A DNA stretch of 24,683 nucleotides, from the NCBI GenBank assembly GCA_964586775.1, contig CAZPJD010000224.1, positions 1 through 24,683 on the forward strand. The letters are read 5' to 3'. A program made the position numbers and the translations under genes. Every line of letters starts with the position of its first letter. Positions within the stretch are counted from its first letter, which is position 1. The DNA comes from JADLEX01 sp964586775. Lineage in GTDB: Bacteria > Lernaellota > Lernaellaia > JACKCT01. Below the pieces are notes generated by a model. That model was not told the origin of the DNA, ran no database searches, and saw only the letters and a program-made list of their open reading frames with translations. This document shows, one piece after another, positions 13,893 to 21,365 of the stretch.

Positions 13893-16073
13893 ATGCATTG
13901 GGGCCGAATTGCGAATTTGGGTTTGCTGAGGTTGGTCGGCGTACTGGGCGCGCTCGTTTGCGCGTTCGCCGCGTGCGAGAAGGAGTCCGACTTCAAAGCG
14001 CCGTGGGGCCTGCCGGCCGAGCCGCAGCGCGTTTGCCCCACGACGTTGACGACGGGCGACGACGCCACGTGGTCGCTCGTCAGCGATTCCTGCGGATCGG
14101 GTATCGGCGCGGCGCGCGTGCGCGTGGGTTACGAATACGGCGGCACCGCGTACTTCACCGGGTCCGATCAGTTCCCGACGTTCACCGAGACCGAGAACCC
14201 CGATGGCACGGTGACGTGGGATTTGTCGGGGCACGCGACCGCGCCCGACATCGCCGTGACCTTTGCGCACGATGGCGAGCACGGCGCGCTCACGATGACC
14301 GTCGCGCTACGCGCCACGGATCACGACGCGCGCGTGACGAGCGTCGAGCCCATGCGCCTCGACGGATCGAACGGCATCCGCCTGCAGGGCCTCGCGGGTG
14401 GGCTTCACTACCTGCACAACGGTTACGACTCGTGGGCGTACACCGCCATCGAGCGCCTGTCGTCGGCCGATCCCGATCCGCGTCGCGAGGGTTCGCTCGC
14501 GCTCCCCGCGGCCAACGACCGCGAGTGGTGGGACGTGCGCAAGGGCGTCGGTTGGTGGATGGCCGCGGGCCGCGTGCCCACGTCAAACCTGGGCTTCGTG
14601 GCGGGTGCGCTGTCGGCGACGACGCTCAAGACCTATTTCGTCGCCGATGTCCCCAGCAGCACCGACGACCGCGTGGCTTTCGACACGGTGATGGGGACGC
14701 CGGGCGACATCCTGCGGATTCCCGAGGGAACGACGCGCACCCTCGATCCGCTCTACGTGCGTCTGACGGGCGACATGACCGCCGCGCTCGACGACTACGG
14801 CCGCGCGGCCGCCGTCGCCTCCCCTCCGCTCGAATGGGCGGGTGAGCGTCCGCGCGGTTGGGCGACGTGGTACGATTTGTTCACCGATGTCACACCGCAG
14901 GACGTGCTCGACCACGTCGAGATCCTGTCGCGGCCCGAGTATCAGGCGCTCGGATACAACGTCGTGCAGATCGACGACGGCTACGAACAAAGCTTCGGCG
15001 ACTGGGACGAAAACGAAAGGTTCGCGTCCATCGGCATGGACGGCCTCGCGGACGCGATCCGCGGCGCGGGGCTCGTCGCGGGGATCTGGATCGCCCCGAT
15101 GGTGGTGAATACCGAGAGCGACCTCGTCGCCGATCACCCGATGTGGTATTTGCGCGACGAACAAGGCGAGCTGCTGCTCTTTTCCGACCCGTTTATCGGC
15201 GAGCACGCGATTCTCGACGTCACGCACCCCGAGGCCGCCGAGCACCTGCGTTCGGTGATCCGCCGTTTCGTGGACGACGGCTACACCTATTTGAAACTCG
15301 ACTTCCTGTTTCCGGCGGCGTACGAGGCCGTTCGCCACGACAACGACGTCACGAGCCTCGAAGCCTACGCGCTCGCTTGCGACATCATGCGCCACGCCGC
15401 GGGCGACGACGTGTTTCTACTGGCGTCGGGCGAGCCGTTGCTGCCGTCCGCGGGCAAGTTCCACGCGGCGCGAACGAGCGACGACATCGTGCTCTCGACC
15501 TTCGACACGACCAACTACCGCATGTCGGGCGTGATCGCGCGCTACAACTCGGCTCGGTTCTGGACCGAGCACCTGTTCATCCCCGATGCCGACAATCTGT
15601 GCGTGCGACCCGCGATGAGCGCGGACGAGGCGTTCGCCACGGCGGTGTCGAATCTGCTGGGCGGGCAGAATCTGTTCCTCGGCGACGACCTGCGCGCGCT
15701 GGATCCCGAGCGCGAAGCGATGGTGCTGGACGCTGATCTGGTCGGGCTCACGGATCAGCCGGGGCCGACGCGACCGCTCGATCTTTTCGACGAAGCCATG
15801 GACGCACCGAGCTACTTCCTGCCGCAAGACTGGGTGGTGCGCAACAGCCGTACGCCCGCCGTGTGGGTGCGCGGGGACGTGATGGCCGTCGTCAATTTTT
15901 CGTCCGTGTCGCTTGCGAGAAAGGTCCTCGTGACGGATCTGGGATTCGACACGGCCGACCGCGTGCGCCTGACGAATCTGGAAACGGGCGAGACGATCGA
16001 GGACCAAAACTCTGTGGGTGTTTCGGTGCCGGGGCGTCGCGCAGCGGTGTTCCGTTTCGAGCGCGCGCCATGA
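13893..16073 (+). CDS. GH36-like alpha-galactosidase family lipoprotein
   Basis: A 726-residue protein with a lipoprotein signal (MHWGRIANLGLLRLVGVLGA, then CAFAA-Cys28). An N-terminal beta domain precedes a GH36-clan TIM barrel: RGWATWYDLFTDV, VVQIDDGYEQSFGDW, GIWIAPMVV, YLKLDFLFPAAYE with probable nucleophile Asp470, and ARTSDDIVLSTF with probable acid/base Asp530 or Asp531. A C-terminal beta domain closes the chain (VMAVVNFSSV, VSVPGRRAAVFRF). The family removes terminal alpha-galactose or related alpha-sugars. The lipid anchor puts it in the envelope. The next gene is a cytoplasmic relative with the same spacing between catalytic Asp residues. The ATG at 13893 follows GGGGA. The exact sugar is not predictable from motifs alone. 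Confidence 0.82.
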   Translation: MHWGRIANLGLLRLVGVLGALVCAFAACEKESDFKAPWGLPAEPQRVCPTTLTTGDDATWSLVSDSCGSGIGAARVRVGYEYGGTAYFTGSDQFPTFTETENPDGTVTWDLSGHATAPDIAVTFAHDGEHGALTMTVALRATDHDARVTSVEPMRLDGSNGIRLQGLAGGLHYLHNGYDSWAYTAIERLSSADPDPRREGSLALPAANDREWWDVRKGVGWWMAAGRVPTSNLGFVAGALSATTLKTYFVADVPSSTDDRVAFDTVMGTPGDILRIPEGTTRTLDPLYVRLTGDMTAALDDYGRAAAVASPPLEWAGERPRGWATWYDLFTDVTPQDVLDHVEILSRPEYQALGYNVVQIDDGYEQSFGDWDENERFASIGMDGLADAIRGAGLVAGIWIAPMVVNTESDLVADHPMWYLRDEQGELLLFSDPFIGEHAILDVTHPEAAEHLRSVIRRFVDDGYTYLKLDFLFPAAYEAVRHDNDVTSLEAYALACDIMRHAAGDDVFLLASGEPLLPSAGKFHAARTSDDIVLSTFDTTNYRMSGVIARYNSARFWTEHLFIPDADNLCVRPAMSADEAFATAVSNLLGGQNLFLGDDLRALDPEREAMVLDADLVGLTDQPGPTRPLDLFDEAMDAPSYFLPQDWVVRNSRTPAVWVRGDVMAVVNFSSVSLARKVLVTDLGFDTADRVRLTNLETGETIEDQNSVGVSVPGRRAAVFRFERAP

Positions 16074-16112
16074 CGTCGAGGTCGGGGGCATGATGTTTCG
16101 GCCGGGGACCTG

Positions 16113-18170
16113 ATGGACAACCTGTCGTCCCGGATTCGCGTGGAGGCGGGAGCGGCCGGCGTGAGCCTGCGCGGCGCGGGACGCTCGCCCACCACGATCG
16201 CGCAGGCGAGTTGCGGATTCGAGGTCGCGGGCAAGGGCCGCGCGAAGACGCCCGTCATCGTCGCGCGATTCCCCGAGGTCTGGGATATCGACGGCGGAAT
16301 CGAGCTGCGAGCGCTGGTGCCGCAGCAGACGGGCGGCGCGATTCGGGTGCGATGGCGTTTTCGCGAACGCGGCGGCGGCGTGGCGGTCACCCTCGTCCTG
16401 TCCAACGACACGGCGAATCCCATCCGCCTTTCGCGCCTCATCCCATTCTCGTGCGACGCCTCCACCGGCGGCTCGCTCGAGGTCGGCCAGATCGCCAACT
16501 GGTCGTTCTTCCGCATGGGCTGGCAGTCGTGGTCGGCGACGCGCGCGTATCGCATGTTCGAAGCACCCCTGCGCCCGCGTCTCGCGTTTTTGCGCGAGAT
16601 GGAAGAGAACCCGGCGAACCCGGCGAGCTTCGAGCCGGGCGAGTATGTCTCCGAGCAAATGGCCATCGTCGCCGACGTCACCTCGCACGCGTGCGTGACC
16701 ATGGGGTTCCTCGGCGCGAGCGCGGGGTTCGGCGACATCCGTCTGCACATCGAATCGGGCGGCCCGCGATTCGCACAGCTCGTGGCATCGCACCATCGTG
16801 ACGGCGTCGAGTGCGCGCCGGGCGAGGCGGTGGAGTCCGAGCCGCTGTGGATCGCGATCTCGCAGACGCCGGATCTTGCCGCGCGGCAATGGGCGCTCGA
16901 ATCGGGTTCGCTTCTGGAGGCGCGGGTGCCCGCATCGTCGCCGGTGGGGTGGTGCTCCTGGTATCACTACTTCACGAAGATCGACGAGGCCGAGATGGAG
17001 CGGAACCTGCGCCTCGTCCGCGACGCGCGCAAGTGGATTCCCTTCACGCTCATGCAACTCGACGACGGATGGCAGCGCGAGGTCGGCGACTGGCTCGACG
17101 TCAACGAGAAATTTCCCGCGGGTATCGCGCCGCTGATGAAGCAGATCGACGACGCCGCGCTCACGCCGGGCCTGTGGATCGCGCCGTTTGTCGCGCGACC
17201 GGGTTCGAAACTCTTCAAACAGCATCGCGACTGGTTCATCAAGGATGCCCGGGGCCGACCACGCAGTGCGGGATGGAATCCCATGTGGGGCGGGCGCGTG
17301 TATGCCCTCGATCCCACGCACCCCGACGTGCAGGACTGGCTCGCGCGTGTGTTCCGCACGATCCGGCGCGAGTGGGGCGCGCGGTTTATCAAGATCGACT
17401 TTTGTTACGCGGCGGCGCTTCCCGGCGTACGCCACGATCCGCGCTCGACGCGGGCGTCGGCGCTGCGCACCGGGCTTGAGACGATCCGCGAAGCGGTCGG
17501 CGACGACACGTTCATCCTCGGCTGTGGGTGCCCGCTCCAGACCGCCGTGGGGCTCGTCGACGCGATGCGCATCGGTTGCGATGTGACCCCCGCTTGGGCG
17601 AATCGGCGGTTACGCCGCGCGGCGCGCGACGAGAATCTGCTGTCGAGCGAGCACGCGCTGCGAAACGTGCTGACGCGCTCGTTCCTGCACGGCGCGTGGT
17701 GGGCGAACGATCCCGATTGTCTGATGATCCGGCGGGAGAGGAGCGCCCTCACCGACAACGAGGTGCGCGCGATGGCGTCGGTTTACGCGGTCAGCGGCGG
17801 CATGCTGCTCATCTCCGACGACATGAGCCTGCTCGAACCCGATCGCATCGAGCTCGCCTCGGCCGCGGCGGACCTGCGCACGCCCGGCTGTCGCGTCCCC
17901 GAGATCATGTCCTCCGCGTTCCCCGAAACGGCCGTGGCGGAACTGCCGTTCGGCTACCTCCTGCTCGTGGCGAACTGGTCCGACGATCCCGTCCACAAGC
18001 GCGTGAATCTGGCCGCGTTTGTCCCGTCTTTTGCGCTCGCCGCCGCGCGAACCGCCACCGAGGTCTGGACGCGTCAAACGGTGAGCATTCGAGACGGCGA
18101 GGTGGATCTGGGCGTGTTCTCGCCGCACGAGGCCAGGCTGATTTTCGTCGATCTGCCCATGGCGATTTGA
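16113..18170 (+). CDS. GH36-like alpha-galactosidase family protein, cytoplasmic
   Basis: A 685-residue protein without a signal peptide. The N-terminal beta-supersandwich (to about residue 275) includes NWSFFRMGWQSWSATRAYR. The barrel shows PVGWCSWYHYFTKI, LMQLDDGWQREVGDW, PGLWIAPFVARPGSKL, FIKIDFCYAAALPG with nucleophile Asp429, and MRIGCDVTPAWAN with acid/base Asp490. These are standard for COG3345-type alpha-galactosidases. It starts at ATG 16113 after GGGGA, 39 bases downstream of the lipoprotein paralogue, so the two form an operon. A two-step scheme is possible, with the lipoprotein trimming outside and this enzyme finishing inside, but no sugar transporter is in the window. GH36 also covers alpha-N-acetylgalactosaminidases and raffinose/stachyose synthases. 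Confidence 0.88.
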   Translation: MDNLSSRIRVEAGAAGVSLRGAGRSPTTIAQASCGFEVAGKGRAKTPVIVARFPEVWDIDGGIELRALVPQQTGGAIRVRWRFRERGGGVAVTLVLSNDTANPIRLSRLIPFSCDASTGGSLEVGQIANWSFFRMGWQSWSATRAYRMFEAPLRPRLAFLREMEENPANPASFEPGEYVSEQMAIVADVTSHACVTMGFLGASAGFGDIRLHIESGGPRFAQLVASHHRDGVECAPGEAVESEPLWIAISQTPDLAARQWALESGSLLEARVPASSPVGWCSWYHYFTKIDEAEMERNLRLVRDARKWIPFTLMQLDDGWQREVGDWLDVNEKFPAGIAPLMKQIDDAALTPGLWIAPFVARPGSKLFKQHRDWFIKDARGRPRSAGWNPMWGGRVYALDPTHPDVQDWLARVFRTIRREWGARFIKIDFCYAAALPGVRHDPRSTRASALRTGLETIREAVGDDTFILGCGCPLQTAVGLVDAMRIGCDVTPAWANRRLRRAARDENLLSSEHALRNVLTRSFLHGAWWANDPDCLMIRRERSALTDNEVRAMASVYAVSGGMLLISDDMSLLEPDRIELASAAADLRTPGCRVPEIMSSAFPETAVAELPFGYLLLVANWSDDPVHKRVNLAAFVPSFALAAARTATEVWTRQTVSIRDGEVDLGVFSPHEARLIFVDLPMAI

Positions 18171-18200
18171 CGCCCTCAACTTCAAAGTCGCTGTTTTTCG

Positions 18201-18228
18201 TTGACACCACACCGGTCGGGCCTATCAT
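18201..18228 (+). promoter_or_regulatory. Sigma70-like promoter of the cytochrome gene
   Basis: A perfect -35 TTGACA is followed after 16 bases by TATCAT. A start near 18235 leaves about 60 bases of leader before the ATG at 18295. Confidence 0.7.
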
Positions 18229-18247
18229 CGAATCGTCGAAATTCGAT
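18227..18247 (+). promoter_or_regulatory. Inverted repeat at the cytochrome transcription start
   Basis: ATCGAAT and ATTCGAT flank a seven-base spacer, beginning within the -10 element and spanning the expected start. The position fits a repressor operator. The arms share the TCGAAT core with the repeat at 10020-10052. Confidence 0.4.
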
Positions 18248-18294
18248 CGGTCGCGCGATTCATTCGATGCGTGGCCGCACGGGAGAATAACGCC

Positions 18295-19488
18295 ATGAAG
18301 GCGACGGGCGCGTTGTCGAGGTTTTTGGCCATGGCGGCGCTGGTGACGGCGCTGCTCTACGGATGCGCGAAATCCGGCCCCGATGCCGAATTGCCACCCG
18401 CCGCGCCGGGATTGCCCAACTGGGCGCATCGCGATTCGAGCGACTGTGCGTCGTGCCATCCGTCGATTGTCGCAGAATGGCGTCAGGCGATGCACGCGCA
18501 TTCGAGCGCCCAGACGAATCCCCTCTATCGCATGATGGTCGAAAAGGCCGTGGAAGCCGGCGGACCGCAGGCCCGCGCGACCTGCGCGCGCTGCCACTAC
18601 CCCGAATGGAAAGACGCCGCGGTGGCCGCGAACCTGCCGGTCGAGGGCGTTTCGTGCGTGGTCTGCCACCGCATCCACCCCGAGCATCCCAAGAAGTCCC
18701 TCGATTCGGGCGCTCTGGGCGCGTTCGCCCGTTCGAAAGAAGGCATGAGCGGCGCGCAGGGTCTATGCCTCGCCTGTCATGCAGGTCTCTCCACGCCCGA
18801 CGGACGACCCGTCTGCACCACGGGCGCCGAGAGCGCCGACGGCAAGGTCACGTGCGTCGATTGCCACATGCCGATCATCAAGGGCGAAACCGCCACGGGC
18901 AGCACGAACAGCGTCCATCGCCAGCATCTGTTTCCGGGCGGATATTCGGCGGAATTCGTCAAGGGCTCGGCGTCGCTCGCCATCCGGACCGACGACGAGG
19001 CCGAAGAGCTGACCGTGATATTGGAAGTGAGGCGAATGTTCACCGGCCACGACCTGCCGACCGGCAATCCCATGCGCCACGTGGTCGTGCGCGTCGAGGC
19101 GTTCGACGCGAACGACGAGGAGATCTGGTCGAACATCGCCGACGACCCGCTGGAGGACGACCCCGGCGCGGTCTTCCAGCGAATTTTCGCCGACGCGGCG
19201 GGCCACCGACCCGTGCCGCCCTTCGCGTCGACCGGCCCGGCCGAGGACACGCGGCTGCGCGCCGGAGAAACGAGGGAACTGCGTTACGCGATTCCGCCCG
19301 AGACGCAGGTCGTGCGGGCTTGGCTGGAGTATCGTCTCGGTCCCGAGGCGCTCCTGACTGCGGCGGGACTGCCCGAGGAGCACGTTCTGCCGAAGATCAT
19401 CACGAAAGCCGAGCTGGATCTGGGCGAAGAGGTCGTCGTGGACGACGCCGCCGAGGGCGTCGAACCCGCGACGGGCGACGAGCCGTAA
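18295..19488 (+). CDS. Pentaheme c-type cytochrome lipoprotein
   Basis: A 397-residue lipoprotein: signal MKATGALSRFLAMAALVTAL with lipobox LLYG-Cys24. Five CxxCH heme sites follow: CASCH (51-55), CARCH (97-101), CVVCH (121-125), CLACH (158-162) and CVDCH (187-191, followed by MP as in many nitrogen-cycle multihemes). Extra His residues (for example in MHAHSS and VHRQHLFPGG) could be distal ligands. The C-terminal half (about 200-397) is heme-free and beta-rich (GHDLPTGNPMRHVVVRVEAF), a fusion seen in cytochrome c554-like proteins. Its anchor and hemes suggest electron transfer at the outer side of a membrane. No partner reductase or porin is next to it. The ATG follows GGGAG by nine bases. 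Confidence 0.9.
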   Translation: MKATGALSRFLAMAALVTALLYGCAKSGPDAELPPAAPGLPNWAHRDSSDCASCHPSIVAEWRQAMHAHSSAQTNPLYRMMVEKAVEAGGPQARATCARCHYPEWKDAAVAANLPVEGVSCVVCHRIHPEHPKKSLDSGALGAFARSKEGMSGAQGLCLACHAGLSTPDGRPVCTTGAESADGKVTCVDCHMPIIKGETATGSTNSVHRQHLFPGGYSAEFVKGSASLAIRTDDEAEELTVILEVRRMFTGHDLPTGNPMRHVVVRVEAFDANDEEIWSNIADDPLEDDPGAVFQRIFADAAGHRPVPPFASTGPAEDTRLRAGETRELRYAIPPETQVVRAWLEYRLGPEALLTAAGLPEEHVLPKIITKAELDLGEEVVVDDAAEGVEPATGDEP

Positions 19489-19492
19489 GCCC

Positions 19493-20065
19493 TTATCCGG
19501 CGTCGGAAGCGGTCGGCGTCTCGCTAGAGCGCCGGTTCAAAAATCGATCGACGACCAGCGCCACGAGCGTACCGGCGATGATGCCGACGCAGTACCCGCC
19601 CAGCACGTCGAGCGGGTAGTGCACTCCCACGTAGATGCGCGTGTAACCCACGAAGAGAGCGAGCAACGCGATCGGCCACGCGAAACGCCGCGCGAGCAGG
19701 GCGACGGCTGTCGCGGCGGCGGCCAGATTCGCCGCGTGATTGCTGGGAAAGCCGAACCCCGACTTTTTTCCAACCAGCAAACGCACGCCATCGAGCGCAA
19801 TCGAGGGACGCGGCCGCTCGATCCACGGCTTGAGGATCTGTGCCGCGAACAGATCGGCCAGCGCGATGGCGGCGATGGCGGCAAAGACCGCGCGTCGACC
19901 GTCGGGACCGCCCTTGCGCCAGATCCATGCGGCGATCAGCGCGGCGGGTGCGATGGCAACCCACGAAGGTTGGAACGCGGGGGCGATCGCGTCCATGACG
20001 GCGCAGGTCCAGCGGCCGTTCACGAGCCGAAAGAGCGCCAGATCCCATGTGGGCGTGTGGGTCAT
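19493..20065 (-). CDS. PAP2-family membrane phosphatase
   Basis: A 190-residue polytopic protein with the three PAP2 motifs: KPWIERPRP (Lys79 to Pro87), PSNH (107-110, with Asn in place of the common Gly), and YTRIYVGVHYPLD with Arg143, His149 and Asp153. The family hydrolyses lipid phosphates such as phosphatidate or undecaprenyl pyrophosphate; the position of the motifs between helices points to an active site at the membrane face. It converges on the cytochrome gene with four bases between, so there is no room for a terminator there. The ribosome site before the ATG at 20065 is weak. The substrate cannot be fixed from the sequence. Confidence 0.92.
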   Translation of the reverse strand: MTHTPTWDLALFRLVNGRWTCAVMDAIAPAFQPSWVAIAPAALIAAWIWRKGGPDGRRAVFAAIAAIALADLFAAQILKPWIERPRPSIALDGVRLLVGKKSGFGFPSNHAANLAAAATAVALLARRFAWPIALLALFVGYTRIYVGVHYPLDVLGGYCVGIIAGTLVALVVDRFLNRRSSETPTASDAG

Positions 20066-20105
20066 CGCCGTTTTCCGGGGAGAAGCGGTAGCGAGCCGGC
20101 GCGCG

Positions 20106-20137
20106 AAAAAAAAGCCCCTGCCGAAGCAGGGGCTTTT
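20106..20137 (-). terminator. Strong intrinsic terminator for the small lipoprotein gene
   Basis: A 12-base perfect stem (AAAAGCCCCTGC / GCAGGGGCTTTT) closes a UUCG tetraloop on the minus strand and is followed by a run of eight T. It lies 17 bases after the stop of the gene at 20154. The symmetrical A and T ends could also stop transcription from the other side. Confidence 0.93.
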
Positions 20138-20153
20138 GGGATTCGCGCTCGAA

Positions 20154-20414
20154 CTACTTGTTGAGCTTCTTGTCGGCCTTGCCCTTCTCGAGCTTGATGG
20201 TCTTCTTCTCGAGCTTCTTGCCCTCGGCGCCTTCCTTCAATTCCGGCTGGATTTCCTTCTTCTCCGGCGTCGGCGTCGGCTCGGGAGTCGCCTTCTTGGG
20301 CGTCGGAGCCGGGGTCGGCGGAGGAGGCGGCTCTTCCTTGGAACAGGCCAGGATACCCATGCTCATGGACAGGCAGAACGCCATCGCGGTCAGGATGACC
20401 AGAAACTTCTTCAT
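20154..20414 (-). CDS. Small lipoprotein with Pro-rich and Lys/Glu-rich tail
   Basis: An 86-residue protein: signal MKKFLVILTAMAFCLSMSMG and lipobox GILA-Cys24, then KEEPPPPPTPAP, a Pro/Thr-rich spacer, and a C-terminal Lys/Glu segment (KKLEKKTIKLEKGKADKKLN) that may be helical or extended. I recognise no family. The layout, a lipid anchor, a stiff Pro spacer and a basic tail, recalls small envelope tethers, but nothing shows peptidoglycan binding. It has its own promoter, an excellent ribosome site (GGGAGG six bases before ATG), and a strong terminator. Lys codons are nearly all AAG and Leu codons mostly CTC. Together these suggest an abundant product. Confidence 0.85.
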   Translation of the reverse strand: MKKFLVILTAMAFCLSMSMGILACSKEEPPPPPTPAPTPKKATPEPTPTPEKKEIQPELKEGAEGKKLEKKTIKLEKGKADKKLNK

Positions 20415-20535
20415 GGAAACCTCCCTTCGGATTCCGTTTGTTCGACGGTCCGTAAAACAATTCCCCGAAATTCCAACGCAAGTCGCACGCGAACGCCGGT
20501 ATTGTGTCCGATCATTCGCATTTGGAAACAGGCGG

Positions 20536-20564
20536 AACGTAGTGGATTTACCGGGGAGTGTCAA
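20536..20564 (-). promoter_or_regulatory. Promoter of the small lipoprotein gene
   Basis: On the minus strand a perfect TTGACA (20564-20559) and TACGTT (20541-20536) are spaced 17 bases apart. It begins immediately after the stop codon of the membrane protein gene and implies a leader of roughly 115 bases, long for this window. Confidence 0.6.
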
Positions 20565-21365
20565 TCATTTTCCGGGAATTTGCCTGATCGGGTCCGCTGG
20601 ACGTTCCAGGACCGACAGAAACCTTCCCGACAGTTCACCCCACATCCACGTCGCCAGGATCCACCAGAGGATGATCCAGAGCGGCACCCCAAAAATCCAT
20701 CCCAACGAGTAGCGATGCAGGCCGCCGAGGCCGATCAGCCCGGCCTCGAACGCGGGACCTACAGCGAGGGCGATGACGGCCAGACGTCGCTCGGCCCGCC
20801 CGACGCCCAGAAAAAACGCAAACAACGCAATTCCGACCGCGAACGGCAGCCAAGACCAAACCGGGTGGTCCCACAGACGATAGACGCACTGCCGGGTGCA
20901 AATGACCAGCGCGAGCATCACCGCGACCCGTCGGAGTGGATGGGAGCGAGTCCCACCCAACACGCGCACGCCGGTCGGCATGGCGTCATGGCCGCGCGCC
21001 CATGTGGCCGCCGTCGCGATCGAGCGCAGGATCTGGCCCCAAAACAGCATCATCCACAGCGGGATCGACGACCAAGACACGTCGGACGGGACGAGGTACG
21101 CATACACGCGGTGACGATCGACCGTGTTCCAATCGTTCAGTGCGCCGAGCACCGTACACAACGAGAAAAACGCGATCTCCGCCGGCAGTCCGTGCCGGCG
21201 CGCGGCGGAATCGAGCGATCGCCAAAGCGCCATGCGCGAGGCCACGACCGCGATCACGACCGCCAGCATCGCGCCGGGCGATTGGCCCCACGCGCACGCC
21301 GCCATCCCGATCGCCAACGTGGCGGCGGCGTCGATGCCGGGCGCGCTTCGGAGTGCGAAGGTCAT
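20565..21365 (-). CDS. Polytopic membrane protein of unknown function, radical SAM partner
   Basis: A 266-residue hydrophobic protein with about eight predicted membrane segments, for example GAMLAVVIAVVASRMAL, SWLPFAVGIALFAFFLGV and GWIFGVPLWIILWWILATWM. Polar, possibly functional residues lie between helices (LNDWNTVDRHRVY, CTRQCVYRLWDHP, GGLHRYSLGW). The HRYSLGWIFGVPLW ending looks conserved-type but I cannot name the family. Its ATG at 21365 overlaps the stop of the radical SAM gene as ATGA, so the two are translationally coupled and probably act together. A role in moving, anchoring or further processing the product of the radical SAM enzyme is inference. Confidence 0.78.
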   Translation of the reverse strand: MTFALRSAPGIDAAATLAIGMAACAWGQSPGAMLAVVIAVVASRMALWRSLDSAARRHGLPAEIAFFSLCTVLGALNDWNTVDRHRVYAYLVPSDVSWSSIPLWMMLFWGQILRSIATAATWARGHDAMPTGVRVLGGTRSHPLRRVAVMLALVICTRQCVYRLWDHPVWSWLPFAVGIALFAFFLGVGRAERRLAVIALAVGPAFEAGLIGLGGLHRYSLGWIFGVPLWIILWWILATWMWGELSGRFLSVLERPADPIRQIPGK

